Positions 8,915 to 17,924 of a DNA stretch of 64,000 bases are shown piece by piece; position 1 is the stretch's first letter, and each line of letters starts with the position of its first letter. The notes under the pieces were generated by a model that saw only the letters and a list, made by a program, of their open reading frames with translations, was not told the DNA's origin and made no database searches. A program made the position numbers and the translations under genes. This stretch comes from an uncultured Schlesneria sp. Lineage in GTDB: Bacteria > Planctomycetota > Planctomycetia > Planctomycetales > Planctomycetaceae. The stretch lies in the NCBI GenBank assembly GCA_903899985.1, contig CAIULL010000281.1, positions 1 through 64,000 of the forward strand, given 5' to 3'.

Positions 8915-10549
8915 TCAGGCCTCATGCGTACCTGACGTTGGTGGCCATTCTACGTTAAGTCGCCGCATTTTGTTGTAAATACTCTTTTCGCTGATCCCCA
9001 GCATACGGGCACTTTTCGCCTTATTGCCATTACAAACCGCCAAAGTCTGTTGAATTGCTTCTCGTTCGATCGCATCGAGTGACTTACCTGCCAGTGTGAA
9101 AACTGGTTCCGAATGGGGTTGGGGAATCCCATTCGCGGGGTGACTCTGGGCTTCAAAAACCGGTGAGCGCTCGTCATATCTCCCCTGATCGCGATCAAAC
9201 GTGTTTCCAGCCGGGCTTTTAAAATTTTCCACCCGAGGTGCAGCGAAGGGGTACGAAGGGGGCATTTGCGATGAATCAGCAGCACGCGTTGAACTTGGAC
9301 GACTCAACGACATATTAGTGAACACCAACTCGTCAGGGCCAATTTCCAACCCTGGGGAAAATGCCGCTGCACGCTCCAGGACGTTTTCCAGTTCGCGGAT
9401 ATTTCCGGGCCAACTATGCTTTAATAAGACGCCAAGTCCGTTTGCTGTCAGACGTTTTGGCGGCATGCCCATTCGCTTACAGATTCGAGTCAATGCCGCT
9501 TCCGCCATCATCGGCAATTCCGAAAGACGATGGCGCAATGGTGGAAGTTCAAGGCTCAATACCATCAGTCGAAAAAAGAGATCCTGGCGAAAAGCCTGTT
9601 CGCGGCACATTTCTGCCAGATCTCGATGCGTTGCCACAATCAAGCGAACATCGACTTTTCGAACTTCCGACGACCCCAGACGCTGGATTGTTCGATCTTG
9701 AAGGAAAGTTAACAACTTTGGCTGCAACTCGAGCGGCAGGTCACCAATTTCGTCGAGAAACAGCGTTCCACCATTGGCGACCTCGGCATGCCCGGCTCGA
9801 TCACTGACGGCCCCCGTAAATGCCCCCTTGGTATGACCAAACAGTTCAGACGTCAGCAGGTCTCGGGGCAAAGAAGCACAATTGATCGAGACAAACGGTT
9901 TACTTGCGCGATTGCTCTTCTGATGAATCATCCGAGCGATCGTTGATTTTCCAGTACCGCTTTCTCCTCCAATGAACACGGTTGAATCGAGTTTGGCGAG
10001 CGAATCAATTCGCGTCATCAGCCAGTCATTGACATCACCGACAATTTGAGGAACTTCTACCGGTAAGTTATGACTGTGAGATTCACGCAGCTCGAGGTTT
10101 TCGTTGGCGGTTTTTGAAGCCTGCATGGCTTTGTCGACATAAACCTTCAACTGCTTCGGATCGAACGGCTTGGTCACATATTGAAATGCCCCCGCCTTCA
10201 TCGCTTCCACGGCGTCCGAAGTTTGACTGGAACCCGTGACGACAATCACCTGGACCTCGGGGTGATTTTTTCGAATATAACGCAAACAATCGAATCCGCT
10301 GACTTCAGGCATTTGAAGGTCAACGAGGACGACGGATGTTGAGGCATCGATCAGCTTCAGTCCCGTTGATGCGTCGGTGGAAACCTGAATGCGAAAATCG
10401 GAGCCTTTCAATAATCCCTGTAGCAAGCGCAACGTCATCGGATCGTCATCAATGGCAACGATCGAACCTCTTTCGTCGTGCGAAGTGGTGACCTCGTCCG
10501 CGTTCATAATGTTCGACCGCTTGTTTTCAGAGGTTTTAGCGAGGGCCAT
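8915..10549 (-). CDS. NtrC-family sigma-54-dependent response regulator
   Basis: A 544-residue transcription activator with three domains. The receiver (about 28-140) has phospho-acceptor Asp77 in [10 protein letters not shown]. The AAA+ sigma-54 activation domain (about 165-395) carries Walker A GESGTGKS, the sigma-54 contact loop GAFTGA and Walker [10 protein letters not shown]. The C-terminal Fis-type helix-turn-helix (about 500-540) contains [19 protein letters not shown]. All catalytic motifs are intact, so it should activate RpoN promoters on phosphorylation. The ATG at 10549 starts seven bases after the upstream stop. A second in-frame ATG at 10507 is possible. No clear TGGC-N8-TTGC site was seen upstream of this operon, so its target may be elsewhere. 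Confidence 0.93.
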   Translation of the reverse strand: MALAKTSENKRSNIMNADEVTTSHDERGSIVAIDDDPMTLRLLQGLLKGSDFRIQVSTDASTGLKLIDASTSVVLVDLQMPEVSGFDCLRYIRKNHPEVQVIVVTGSSQTSDAVEAMKAGAFQYVTKPFDPKQLKVYVDKAMQASKTANENLELRESHSHNLPVEVPQIVGDVNDWLMTRIDSLAKLDSTVFIGGESGTGKSTIARMIHQKSNRASKPFVSINCASLPRDLLTSELFGHTKGAFTGAVSDRAGHAEVANGGTLFLDEIGDLPLELQPKLLTFLQDRTIQRLGSSEVRKVDVRLIVATHRDLAEMCREQAFRQDLFFRLMVLSLELPPLRHRLSELPMMAEAALTRICKRMGMPPKRLTANGLGVLLKHSWPGNIRELENVLERAAAFSPGLEIGPDELVFTNMSLSRPSSTRAADSSQMPPSYPFAAPRVENFKSPAGNTFDRDQGRYDERSPVFEAQSHPANGIPQPHSEPVFTLAGKSLDAIEREAIQQTLAVCNGNKAKSARMLGISEKSIYNKMRRLNVEWPPTSGTHEA

Positions 10550-10556
10550 GGATGAT

Positions 10557-11534
10557 CTACTTGGTTATTGAACACGAAACCTTGTTTGCTTCGAATTTAT
10601 GGGGATGATGCGGCACGTGTGATCGACGCATCGGCTCGCCCGATACCAGTTCCGAGAAACTCAGAAAAAGCGACTCACCGTACCATTCGGAGCGTTCTTT
10701 CATGCTGTTGATCGCCTCGATTCCAGAAGACGCTCGTGTCAGAACATCGAAATCCATCAACATGCGGAGAATTCGTGAACCCTTTCGTATGTAATCGGGT
10801 ACGGCTGGTTCGAATTCTGGGGTGTGCTGGTGAGCGACCATGTCTGCAATCTGTTCGAATCGTGGAATTTCACGAATCATTCGGCTACTTGATTCTGCGT
10901 GTTTTCGCAGGCTGGCTTCGTCGTGATCGTCGATCTGCTGATGTTGTTTTGAGTCAGCGACAAAGACGAATCGGCTCAGTTGAGACAACATTCCAGCCAG
11001 TTCGTACTGCCACGTGTCATTGAGTTTCAGCACGAGTTCTAAACGCCTGACCCATTGTCGTATTCGTTGAGACCGTCCAATCACTGCTTGTGTTGCACCC
11101 GAAACGTGCTGCGCGCTGTCGTCGATGAGTGGTTGTGATTTGCCTCGCCGCGCGGAGGTTGCCATTTCGTATCGATCGAGCCCCTCGTTCAGTACCGCAC
11201 ACAAACTTTCTGTTGTGCAAGGTTTGTTGACATATTGGAACCACGGCGTGGCATTGGGTATCTGGAGAGCGAGTTGGCTGCCGACGTTGCCAGTCAGCAT
11301 GACTCGAAACGTGTCAGGCACAACGATACGTGCCAACCCCAAGACTTGCAGGCCGTCAACTTCCGGCATTCGCAAGTCACTGACAATCGCACCGAATGGT
11401 CCCCCTTCCAGGATTTGAATCATTCCAGCGACGCCCCCTTCGGCAATCGTCAAGTCAAATTTTCCCCTAAGGTTACGTTGCAAGGAGCGTAATAAGTTTA
11501 ATTCGTCGTCGACAATCAGAACTCTTTTATTCAT
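10557..11534 (-). CDS. Response regulator with degenerate HD-GYP-like domain
   Basis: A 325-residue protein. The N-terminal receiver has acidic residues D9/D10 and phospho-acceptor Asp53 in SDLRMPEVDG. The C-terminal half (about 150-300) follows the layout of RpfG-type HD-GYP response regulators (WQYELAGMLSQLS, EIPRFEQIADMVAHQH), but the metal-binding His-Asp pair is replaced by Ser-Gln and no GYP motif is present. It is therefore unlikely to hydrolyse cyclic di-GMP and more likely acts as a binding or regulatory module. It is coupled to the histidine kinase by an ATGA overlap. Degenerate HD-GYP proteins are known from gammaproteobacterial H-NOX networks (HnoD of Shewanella), which supports a regulatory role here. 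Confidence 0.82.
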   Translation of the reverse strand: MNKRVLIVDDELNLLRSLQRNLRGKFDLTIAEGGVAGMIQILEGGPFGAIVSDLRMPEVDGLQVLGLARIVVPDTFRVMLTGNVGSQLALQIPNATPWFQYVNKPCTTESLCAVLNEGLDRYEMATSARRGKSQPLIDDSAQHVSGATQAVIGRSQRIRQWVRRLELVLKLNDTWQYELAGMLSQLSRFVFVADSKQHQQIDDHDEASLRKHAESSSRMIREIPRFEQIADMVAHQHTPEFEPAVPDYIRKGSRILRMLMDFDVLTRASSGIEAINSMKERSEWYGESLFLSFSELVSGEPMRRSHVPHHPHKFEANKVSCSITK

Positions 11535-12943
11535 TTTTCTTCGTTGACTTCAGTCATTGCAGTTCCCTTTGGCCTTGGATCCAGCAATAGTTCGACGTGA
11601 AATGTCGTCCCTTCCCCTTCGATGGTATCAAATGTTAATTTTCCACGGTGTGATTCCACAACGTTATAACAGATCGTAAGTCCTTGCCCGGTCCCCTTTC
11701 CAACTCCTTTTGTTGTAAAAAACGGGTCAAAAATGCGACCACGTATCGCCTCTGGTATTCCCGTTCCGTTATCGGAAATATCGACGATGACTCGATCTGA
11801 TTCGCGACGTGTTCGGACAGTGATCTTTCCCAGTCCTTCCGATTTTCTGCCCTGGATTGCATGAACTGCATTAATTATCAGGTTGAGAAAAACCTGATTC
11901 ATTTCTCCGGGTAAACACATGACGCGGGGAAGATTCGGCGCAAAATCGGTTTCCACTTCCGCCACGTACTTCCACTCGTTTTTCGAAACAGTCAGTGTAC
12001 TTTCCAATTCACTGTTGAGATCGACTTTTTGAAATTCGGTCGTGCCAGGATGCGAAAAGACATTCAAGGCGCGGACGATTCTGGCAACGGTGCTCGTTCC
12101 CTCCAGCGTCTGATCAATTGACAACGGGATTTCAGAGAGAAGAAAGGGAAGATCTGCGACTTCAATCGCCGCCTGAACTCGCGAGACCCACGGATTCAAT
12201 TCTGGAATGTCCACACACTTTTCCAGCAATTGATTCATCGTTGAAAAAATCTCTAATAACGATTGAAACGATGTTTTCAAAAATCGCGTATTTTCGCTGA
12301 CGAACTGAATCGGCGTATTAATTTCGTGTGCGACGCCCGCCGCGAGCTGTCCGACGGACTCGAGTCTTTCTGCTTGAGCGAGTCGTGATTCCAGAAACCT
12401 TCGCCGCGTTAAATCCCGCACGACCCCGCTGTAGGCAACACGTCCGTTATGACTGAATTCGGCGACGACAAACTCGGCCGGGAATTCTCCCCCTGTTTTT
12501 CTCCGACCGACAATCTCGTGGTCATCACCCATCAGAAACAGTGGATCAGTGTAGAAGCAAATAGACGATGTCGGATTTTTGTTATCCGTCAGCGGAAGGA
12601 TGTCGTTAACATTCAGCTTCACGCAGTCGTCGTCAGTCAGTTCAAAAATTCGCTTGGCAGCAGGGTTGACGAGTTCAACGTGACCTTGCTGGTCAAATAA
12701 AATGATCCCTTCGGCAGCTGTCTCAAAAATCACTTTGCTACGCTGGACTTCGTCGGCAAGTGCCTGAGTCGATTTCAAAAGATCTTGATTTGTCTGGTAA
12801 AGCTGCCGGCTTTTCTCTTCCAGCAATTGTTCCGCTTGCTTTCTCGCATTCCTTTCGCGACGAAGAACGCGTTCGAGCGTTTCTCGAGAAATCGTTGTGG
12901 GAATATCTTCCGAATCAACCATTTCAACTACTACTTCGGACAA
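11531..12943 (-). CDS. Soluble PAS-domain sensor histidine kinase (H-NOX-associated)
   Basis: A 470-residue kinase without membrane segments. A coiled coil (about 20-68, [19 protein letters not shown]) precedes a PAS domain (about 70-185), then HisKA with phospho-acceptor His206 in GVAHEINTP, then HATPase with an N box ([15 protein letters not shown]) and G boxes ([22 protein letters not shown]). Its first codons overlap the H-NOX gene by 13 bases, so the H-NOX protein is the obvious input partner. H-NOX proteins elsewhere inhibit an adjacent kinase when they bind NO. The coiled coil between sensor partner and PAS is the likely contact. All kinase motifs are intact. Confidence 0.92.
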   Translation of the reverse strand: MSEVVVEMVDSEDIPTTISRETLERVLRRERNARKQAEQLLEEKSRQLYQTNQDLLKSTQALADEVQRSKVIFETAAEGIILFDQQGHVELVNPAAKRIFELTDDDCVKLNVNDILPLTDNKNPTSSICFYTDPLFLMGDDHEIVGRRKTGGEFPAEFVVAEFSHNGRVAYSGVVRDLTRRRFLESRLAQAERLESVGQLAAGVAHEINTPIQFVSENTRFLKTSFQSLLEIFSTMNQLLEKCVDIPELNPWVSRVQAAIEVADLPFLLSEIPLSIDQTLEGTSTVARIVRALNVFSHPGTTEFQKVDLNSELESTLTVSKNEWKYVAEVETDFAPNLPRVMCLPGEMNQVFLNLIINAVHAIQGRKSEGLGKITVRTRRESDRVIVDISDNGTGIPEAIRGRIFDPFFTTKGVGKGTGQGLTICYNVVESHRGKLTFDTIEGEGTTFHVELLLDPRPKGTAMTEVNEEK

Positions 12944-13470
12944 AGTTTAAATAAAGCGTGGGTTCCAGGCGTCCCGTCAAGATCCGTACGTAGACAATTC
13001 AACTCGTCACCGAAATGTTCAATCGTAGCCCCAATCAAGCCTTCTGCCAGATCCGCAAAAGGACGAGCTGAAATATATTCCATTTGAAAGTGACCTTCCG
13101 GCGACGGGGAAAAGCTGAAACTTGGCAATTCCGCATCGGGATACAGTTTCTGTACCTCTCCGTGGATGACACCCTCAACTTTTTGCAGGAAATCAACCGA
13201 ATTATTGACCCCAACCAGCGTATCGGGAAAATTTCTGCTGAAACTATGAAACAGGTGTTTTCCGAAGGCGAGAACGAGGTCACGAACAGGCAAGCCGGTT
13301 TCACGGCTTAATTCGACCACCAGGCTGATCAAGATCTGGTGATCATAGGTCCCCACTGACGTAAATCCAGTGTCTTCTGGAAACCCTTTGGTCTGAACAC
13401 GGTCTGCGACGTCCATCCCGAATTTGGACTCAACCAGCTCTAAAAACTCGGTGAAAACAACACCCTTCAT
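12931..13470 (-). CDS. H-NOX heme-based gas sensor protein
   Basis: A 179-residue H-NOX (HNOB) domain protein of full family length. The expected proximal heme ligand is His103 in the segment IHGEVQKLYPDAELP. The heme-propionate motif Y-x-S-x-R is present as Y132, S134 and R136 (EYISARPF). A distal-pocket tyrosine about five residues after the Arg, as found in O2-binding homologues, is absent, which points to NO selectivity. This reading is by analogy with Shewanella and Thermoanaerobacter proteins. It is the first gene of the eight-gene operon, and the kinase gene starts inside its last codons. Confidence 0.93.
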   Translation of the reverse strand: MKGVVFTEFLELVESKFGMDVADRVQTKGFPEDTGFTSVGTYDHQILISLVVELSRETGLPVRDLVLAFGKHLFHSFSRNFPDTLVGVNNSVDFLQKVEGVIHGEVQKLYPDAELPSFSFSPSPEGHFQMEYISARPFADLAEGLIGATIEHFGDELNCLRTDLDGTPGTHALFKLCPK

Positions 13471-13918
13471 GTGAACTCCAACACAATGTGGTACTGTAGT
13501 AAATACTGTAGGTGCGGTCGCAGAATCACGAAAACATTACCGCACAGGAGATCGAAGTCTAGGTCAAAATGATTTCGAATGCCGAAATCCACGAAGAAAA
13601 TGACGGTTAGACCCGTCGGAGCGACTGCTCGAAGTGTGATGCTGAGAGATTCAGGCGAAATTGGTCGCGATTAACGAATCGAGCTGTTGGCGCATCACCG
13701 GGCGGGACAGTTCAGCGACATACCTTCTGCCAAATTCGAGGCAATTGATTAATTGCCCTCAAGAACGCGAAGCCGGACGCTTTTTGCTGATCATCACATG
13801 ATGGCCCGACTCGGCAGAGGTGCAATTAACGATACCCGCCTCGAGTTGGAAATTACATCGACTGACTGGCAACCCTCTCAAGAGAGCATTCTTTTTCTGA
13901 GTCCCGACCGGGGAACTC
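13471..13918 (-). promoter_or_regulatory. Probable promoter region of the H-NOX operon
   Basis: 448 bases between the H-NOX start and the stop of the sterol-desaturase-family gene, with no supported ORF. A direct repeat TACTGTA occurs at 13492-13498 and 13504-13510, a 12-base period about 20-45 bases before the H-NOX start, and is a candidate operator or part of the core promoter. Farther out, GCAATT-GATT-AATTGC (13741-13756) is a perfect short inverted repeat. No sigma-54 consensus was found by eye. The operon probably starts here because no co-directional gene lies close upstream. Confidence 0.45.
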
Positions 13919-14884
13919 TCAATTCGGGGACGTCGCCTCAACGGATTCTTCCGCCACCGTTTCGCCAACTGGACTTGAAACGGACGGACTTTGCGGCGAT
14001 TCATCTAAAGTCGGTAACGAGTCCGCAGCGGGCGACGTCTCGATTGCAGGGACCGGAGTCCGAACAGGTGGCTCCGGATCAAGCGGATAAGCCAATTGGT
14101 CGAGTAACGATTCAGGCATTTTGGCCTTGATCCCGTAGGCCGATGGAAATTCATTCCGAGGTAAATGGTATGTCCCGAAAATCAGATCCAGCCAGGGAAG
14201 TGTCGACGCATAGTTTCGATTAATCGGCGTCTTTGTGTGGTGCCAGTGATGGAAAGCCGGGGTTGAGATCAGCCATTCAAGTGGCCCGAAACGCCAGTTC
14301 AGATTACCGTGGATAAAGTATCCCCACATTGTCCCCATCAGATTCACGAGGATGGGAATCATGCTACCTTCAGCACCGATCGGCCCCCCCAGCCCCAGTA
14401 CATAAATCGGCACGAGTCCGCAAAAACGACCAAAGACCATGTCAAGAGGATGAGCCCGCGTATTGACCAGAAAATCAATCTGTTCCGCACTGTGATGGAT
14501 CGCATGGAACCGCCAGAGAAAAGGAATTTCATGGCTTAATCGATGGCCCCAGTAATAACCAATCTCTCCAACAACCAACGCCGAGATCCCTCTCGCCCAC
14601 AGCGGCAGCGCTGCAGTCGCTGCCAAAAAACTCTCTGGAATAGCGTTGCGGACAAATAACGCCAGAATGCTGATGGGAACGCTTAAAAGTGCAGCGGTGA
14701 AACAACCATTGATGAAGTAGTAACCGAGATCAGTAAAGAACTGTTTACGCAGTAATTTCTGCTGATGGGCGGCAAAAAGACGCTCAATCGGCACGAAAAT
14801 CACAACAATGAACGTCAACCAGATTGCAAGCCTGAGGAGCGAATCGAGACCCGCCTGGATTTGGGGACCCATGAACTGTTCCAT
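13919..14884 (-). CDS. Sterol desaturase / fatty acid hydroxylase family protein
   Basis: A 321-residue membrane di-iron protein. Histidine clusters HRLSHE, FHAIHHS and FHHWHHT match the three metal-binding boxes of the family, placed between hydrophobic spans. The last 60 residues are rich in Pro, Ser and Glu and lie outside the domain. Family members hydroxylate or desaturate lipids. The substrate here is unknown. The start is set at ATG 14884. Longer in-frame starts (14902, 14974) run into the terminator hairpin at 14943-14970 or lack a ribosome binding site. It is a single-gene unit on the minus strand. Confidence 0.85.
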   Translation of the reverse strand: MEQFMGPQIQAGLDSLLRLAIWLTFIVVIFVPIERLFAAHQQKLLRKQFFTDLGYYFINGCFTAALLSVPISILALFVRNAIPESFLAATAALPLWARGISALVVGEIGYYWGHRLSHEIPFLWRFHAIHHSAEQIDFLVNTRAHPLDMVFGRFCGLVPIYVLGLGGPIGAEGSMIPILVNLMGTMWGYFIHGNLNWRFGPLEWLISTPAFHHWHHTKTPINRNYASTLPWLDLIFGTYHLPRNEFPSAYGIKAKMPESLLDQLAYPLDPEPPVRTPVPAIETSPAADSLPTLDESPQSPSVSSPVGETVAEESVEATSPN

Positions 14885-14942
14885 TATCTTCCAGCCCAAC
14901 ATCTGTAGAGATCGAGTGTTTATACACAAAATAATGACAAAG

Positions 14943-14970
14943 GGCCGGACGGGAAAAAACCCGTCCGGCC
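14943..14970 (-). terminator. Hairpin terminator after the PEP-CTERM gene
   Basis: GGCCGGACGGG (14943-14953) and CCCGTCCGGCC (14960-14970) form a perfect 11-base-pair stem around a six-base A/T loop. It lies 32 bases beyond the stop of the PEP-CTERM gene in its direction of transcription. The U tract that should follow is weak (CTTTGTC), so termination may be incomplete. Confidence 0.75.
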
Positions 14971-15001
14971 GCAAAACTCGACGTTTGATACTAACAACAA
15001 A

Positions 15002-15811
15002 TTAGACCGCTGACTTAGCACGGCGGCGTGCGACAGCCAGAGCCATACCGGCGATTCCCAAACCAGCGAGCGACAGGGTGCCTGGTTCTGGAACAGTCGA
15101 AGAAGTTACGCTGACGCCATCGAGCAGAGCAACTGGTGGCAATCCGCCAGTACCGTTTTCAGACAGGAACGAAAGCACTGTGCTGGTGTCGGTTGCGGTG
15201 AAGACTAAGTCGGCGTGCTGCCATCCACTGAAGCCATGGCTAGCAATTGTCAGAAGAGTCGTCTCTTGTGACGAGCCACCAAAACTGACCTTCCACTGGC
15301 CTTGTGTCGCGCCATTCCAATTCGTACCGCTACCTTGACGGTATTGAGCTTCGGCATAATCGAAGCTCACAGTGTACGTCTGACCAATGACAGTCGTAAG
15401 AGTCTGTGAAATCGATCCATTATGACTAGGATCAGTGTCAATCGCGATGTAATTCCCAAGTGTTGGGCTTTCGCCTAAGCCGTTAATTGAGTTCGCGCCA
15501 TTCCCACTGGTGTTGTTTGGACCCCAAAGCTGGATGTTTGCATCAGCAACTGGAGATCCTTGAGCAACAGAGATACCCGTCGAATCGACGTATGTAGGAT
15601 TGAAAACGAAGCCGTAAATTGTGCCGGCGCCGCCGCCACCACTAGCAACTGTCCAACCAGTAACCGGCGTGTTGGTACCGTCCGACAACGCTAACAGGGT
15701 ACCGGTCAAGTTCTCGAAATCACCGTTCGAGACGAGGTTGGCTGCTCGCGAAACGCTTGGAACAACCAGTGCGATCGCCAAAGCGATCCATGCCATTTTC
15801 TTGAAAACCAT
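15002..15811 (-). CDS. PEP-CTERM sorting domain protein (exported)
   Basis: A 269-residue secreted protein. A signal peptide (about residues 1-24, ending SVSRA) leads into a beta-sandwich-like region beginning NLVSNGDFE, as in many carbohydrate-binding-like PEP-CTERM proteins. The C-terminus has the full sorting signal: VPEPG, a hydrophobic helix and the basic tail ARRRAK, recognised by exosortase. No exosortase gene is in the window. The start at ATG 15811 is chosen because GGAG lies nine bases upstream. The family is usually linked to extracellular polymer or cell-surface attachment. The ligand is unknown. Confidence 0.92.
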   Translation of the reverse strand: MVFKKMAWIALAIALVVPSVSRAANLVSNGDFENLTGTLLALSDGTNTPVTGWTVASGGGGAGTIYGFVFNPTYVDSTGISVAQGSPVADANIQLWGPNNTSGNGANSINGLGESPTLGNYIAIDTDPSHNGSISQTLTTVIGQTYTVSFDYAEAQYRQGSGTNWNGATQGQWKVSFGGSSQETTLLTIASHGFSGWQHADLVFTATDTSTVLSFLSENGTGGLPPVALLDGVSVTSSTVPEPGTLSLAGLGIAGMALAVARRRAKSAV

Positions 15812-15817
15812 TCTCAG

Positions 15818-15859
15818 AAACTCCAATCAGGCCTATCAAAACTCCAATCAGGCCTATCA
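15818..15859. repeat. Perfect 21-base tandem duplication in the 5' leader of the PEP-CTERM gene
   Basis: The 21-base unit containing CTCCAATCAGGCCTATCA occurs twice in direct tandem (15818-15838 and 15839-15859). On the minus strand it includes the GGAG ribosome binding sequence, so the leader carries a second, upstream copy of the SD. It may be a recent slippage product. Confidence 0.85.
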
Positions 15860-16195
15860 TTCGTCCACCGCGAAAGAAAAAAGGCATACAACCTTTTCTG
15901 CCTAGTGAGGATAATCAATGTCTCCCCACCGTCAGCTTTCGCAATGGCTTGGTCATGCAGGTAAAAGCATGACAGAAGAGTAAAAGAGTGTTCCGAGCAT
16001 CGCAACCGTTACATCTTGAATTCACTGAATTTTCAAAAAATGAAACGATCCAGCGGGCGGAAGCACGTGATCAGAGCAACGTTTGATGCTGAATTGACTC
16101 AATATCATGCGGTTTTTGATGACCAAATGAGACTTTGCCGACTTTCAACGAACCGCCAAATATCATTCCCAGAGCAACATTGGCAAGTTCCTCAA
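15860..16195. other. Intergenic region upstream of the PEP-CTERM gene
   Basis: About 335 bases between the duplicated leader and the tRNA terminator, with no supported gene. It must hold the PEP-CTERM promoter. No clear motif was recognised. Confidence 0.4.
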
Positions 16196-16238
16196 AAACG
16201 AAAAAACCGTCGAGAAAACAGGAGCTTTCTCGACGGTT
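16196..16238 (-). terminator. Intrinsic terminator of the tRNA-Ser gene
   Basis: A perfect 13-base-pair stem (16205-16217 with 16226-16238) with an eight-base loop. On the minus strand it is followed by a run of U (complement of the A-run 16201-16206). It starts five bases past the tRNA 3' end, a classical rho-independent terminator. Confidence 0.92.
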
Positions 16239-16242
16239 GATG

Positions 16243-16332
16243 CGGAGAGGCAGGGATTCGAACCCTGGGTCCGGGGAATACCCAGACGCCGCTTTAGCAA
16301 AGCGGTGCTTTCGGCCACTCAGCCACCTCTCC
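16243..16332 (-). tRNA. tRNA-Ser (anticodon GCT)
   Basis: A 90-base cloverleaf on the minus strand. The acceptor arm GGAGAGG pairs with CCTCTCC and the discriminator is G. The D-arm region reads TGGCTGAGTGGCC. The anticodon stem CCGCT/AGCGG encloses loop TTGCTAA with anticodon GCT (reads AGC/AGU). A long class II variable arm (CGTCTGGGTATTCCCCGGACC) and the T arm with GGTTCGAATCC follow. CCA is not encoded. The length and variable arm are diagnostic of serine tRNA. Confidence 0.97.
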
Positions 16333-16510
16333 GGCGGCAAAACCGAGACGAAACTATATCTCATGATACTTGAAAAACAAGTCGTGTCGGGTAACAGTGA
16401 AAAACGAACAAAAAACGGTCAATCAGGAATTTTTCTGCAGTTTTTGAATTTCTTTCCGTATGAACCTCCTTCTTTCACTCCGAACCCCGTTTTCCACGCA
16501 TCAACATCGG

Positions 16511-16981
16511 TTAACCAGACACATTGAGGTCCTCACGGTCCCAGGACCGTAATCTCAGAAACAGGAGAATAAGACCGGCGAGCCACTGGAGCGAACTGGT
16601 GCCGATATACATTTTATGAAGCAGATGGAATTGATTCGGCTCAGACACGCTTGTCGTTTCTGTCACGAGAATCCGGTCCATCTGAATGTGGATCGTGGCA
16701 AGTCCAACAAGTAAAACCGCCAATAACGACCAGATCCACCATTCCGCCGTGGAAACGCCCTTTCGCCGGTCATGCCACAAATGCTCGAGCCATACAATCA
16801 GGCAGACGGCTCCTGCAACGTTGAGATAATTCGTCACTGCTTGCGTCACGAAACCCTGCCTGGTGTCCGATCCAAGAACTTTCGCTCCTACGGGAACAAC
16901 GACGCCTCCGTAAAACATGAAACCTCCCTGCCAGAACATCAGCGTCACCAGCAATAGCATGCGACGGATCGTGGAATTCAT
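16511..16981 (-). CDS. Four-TM membrane protein, function unknown
   Basis: A 156-residue protein with four hydrophobic segments (about 8-30, 48-66, 83-100, 128-145) separated by short polar loops, and a charged C-terminus. The N-terminal segment FWQGGFMFYGGVVVPVG, rich in Gly and aromatic residues, resembles DUF4149-like small membrane proteins, but the match is weak. It stands alone between tRNA-Ser and the divergent EEP gene. Role unknown. Confidence 0.65.
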   Translation of the reverse strand: MNSTIRRMLLLVTLMFWQGGFMFYGGVVVPVGAKVLGSDTRQGFVTQAVTNYLNVAGAVCLIVWLEHLWHDRRKGVSTAEWWIWSLLAVLLVGLATIHIQMDRILVTETTSVSEPNQFHLLHKMYIGTSSLQWLAGLILLFLRLRSWDREDLNVSG

Positions 16982-17154
16982 TTCGCAACCCTTTAATTGT
17001 CCTGTTAATGATGTCGAACATCACATCGCCCGGGACGCAACAATCGCAACTGTTGCCCGGCAAAATCCTGAAGATACAGCAAACACCCCCTGATGACTCG
17101 CTATCGATCTTTGCGAGAATTCTGTAAAAGCAGAAGATCATCAAGGAGTGTTCA

Positions 17155-17904
17155 TTGCCAAACCCCGAGCAACTGTCAAATGGGGCTCATCCTTTGAAAC
17201 TGCTGAGCTACAATATTCACAAGGGGATTGGTGGCCGTGATCGGCGGTATCGGCTGCAACGCATTATCGACGTCATTGCTGCCGAATCTCCAGACATCGT
17301 CTGCCTGCAGGAAGTGGATCGCAACGTTCGTCGCAGCCGGTTCGATAACCAGCCGGAACTTTTCGCCGAGCGCCTGGCACTCGAACATCGGATGTACCAG
17401 CTCAACGTTCACGTTCAAACCGGTGGTTACGGCAATCTGCTGCTTTCACGCTGGCCGTTCCTCAGCCATCATCAGGTCTCATTGACGCGCCAGACGAAAA
17501 AACCACGCGGTGCTCAGATGGCGATTATCGAAACACCTGGTGGTGCAGTTCACATCGTGAACTGGCACCTGGGACTGGGAGAACGAGAACGTCACTGGCA
17601 GACACGTCGATTGCTGGAACATCACCTGCATCGCGAAGCCCGCGATTTACCCCAACTGATCGTCGGGGACTTCAACGACTGGCGGAACACCTTGGCGAGC
17701 GGACCATTTGAAGTTCATGGCTTTCGTCAGTTAACAACACCAATCTCCCGATTCCGTTCGTTTCCTGCCTATCTCCCCCTGGGTTCACTGGACAAGGCTT
17801 TCTGGCGCGGCTCATTTTCACAATTGACGGCTCATGTTGCCAAACGCCGCCTTGCCCGCGATGCCTCTGACCACTTACCACTGGTAGTTGATTTTGAACT
17901 GTAA
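17155..17904 (+). CDS. Endonuclease/exonuclease/phosphatase (EEP) family protein
   Basis: A 249-residue soluble metal-dependent hydrolase. Signature motifs appear in order: LLSYNIHKG (Asn active-site region), CLQEVDR (metal-binding Glu), NWHLG, VGDFNDW (catalytic Asp-x-Asn) and the final SDHLPL (catalytic His). It most resembles the YbhP group, whose substrate is uncertain. It begins with TTG at 17155, six bases after a good AAGGAG ribosome binding site (17142-17147), which decides the start. No operon partner downstream: the next region is a broken gene on the other strand. Confidence 0.87.
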   Translation: MPNPEQLSNGAHPLKLLSYNIHKGIGGRDRRYRLQRIIDVIAAESPDIVCLQEVDRNVRRSRFDNQPELFAERLALEHRMYQLNVHVQTGGYGNLLLSRWPFLSHHQVSLTRQTKKPRGAQMAIIETPGGAVHIVNWHLGLGERERHWQTRRLLEHHLHREARDLPQLIVGDFNDWRNTLASGPFEVHGFRQLTTPISRFRSFPAYLPLGSLDKAFWRGSFSQLTAHVAKRRLARDASDHLPLVVDFEL

Positions 17905-17924
17905 TGAGATCGCTCGTCTTTACA

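Noticed and set aside
13741-13756. GCAATT-GATT-AATTGC as a terminator
   Set aside because: The stem is short and A/T-rich with no T-run on the proper side; kept only as a minor inverted repeat.
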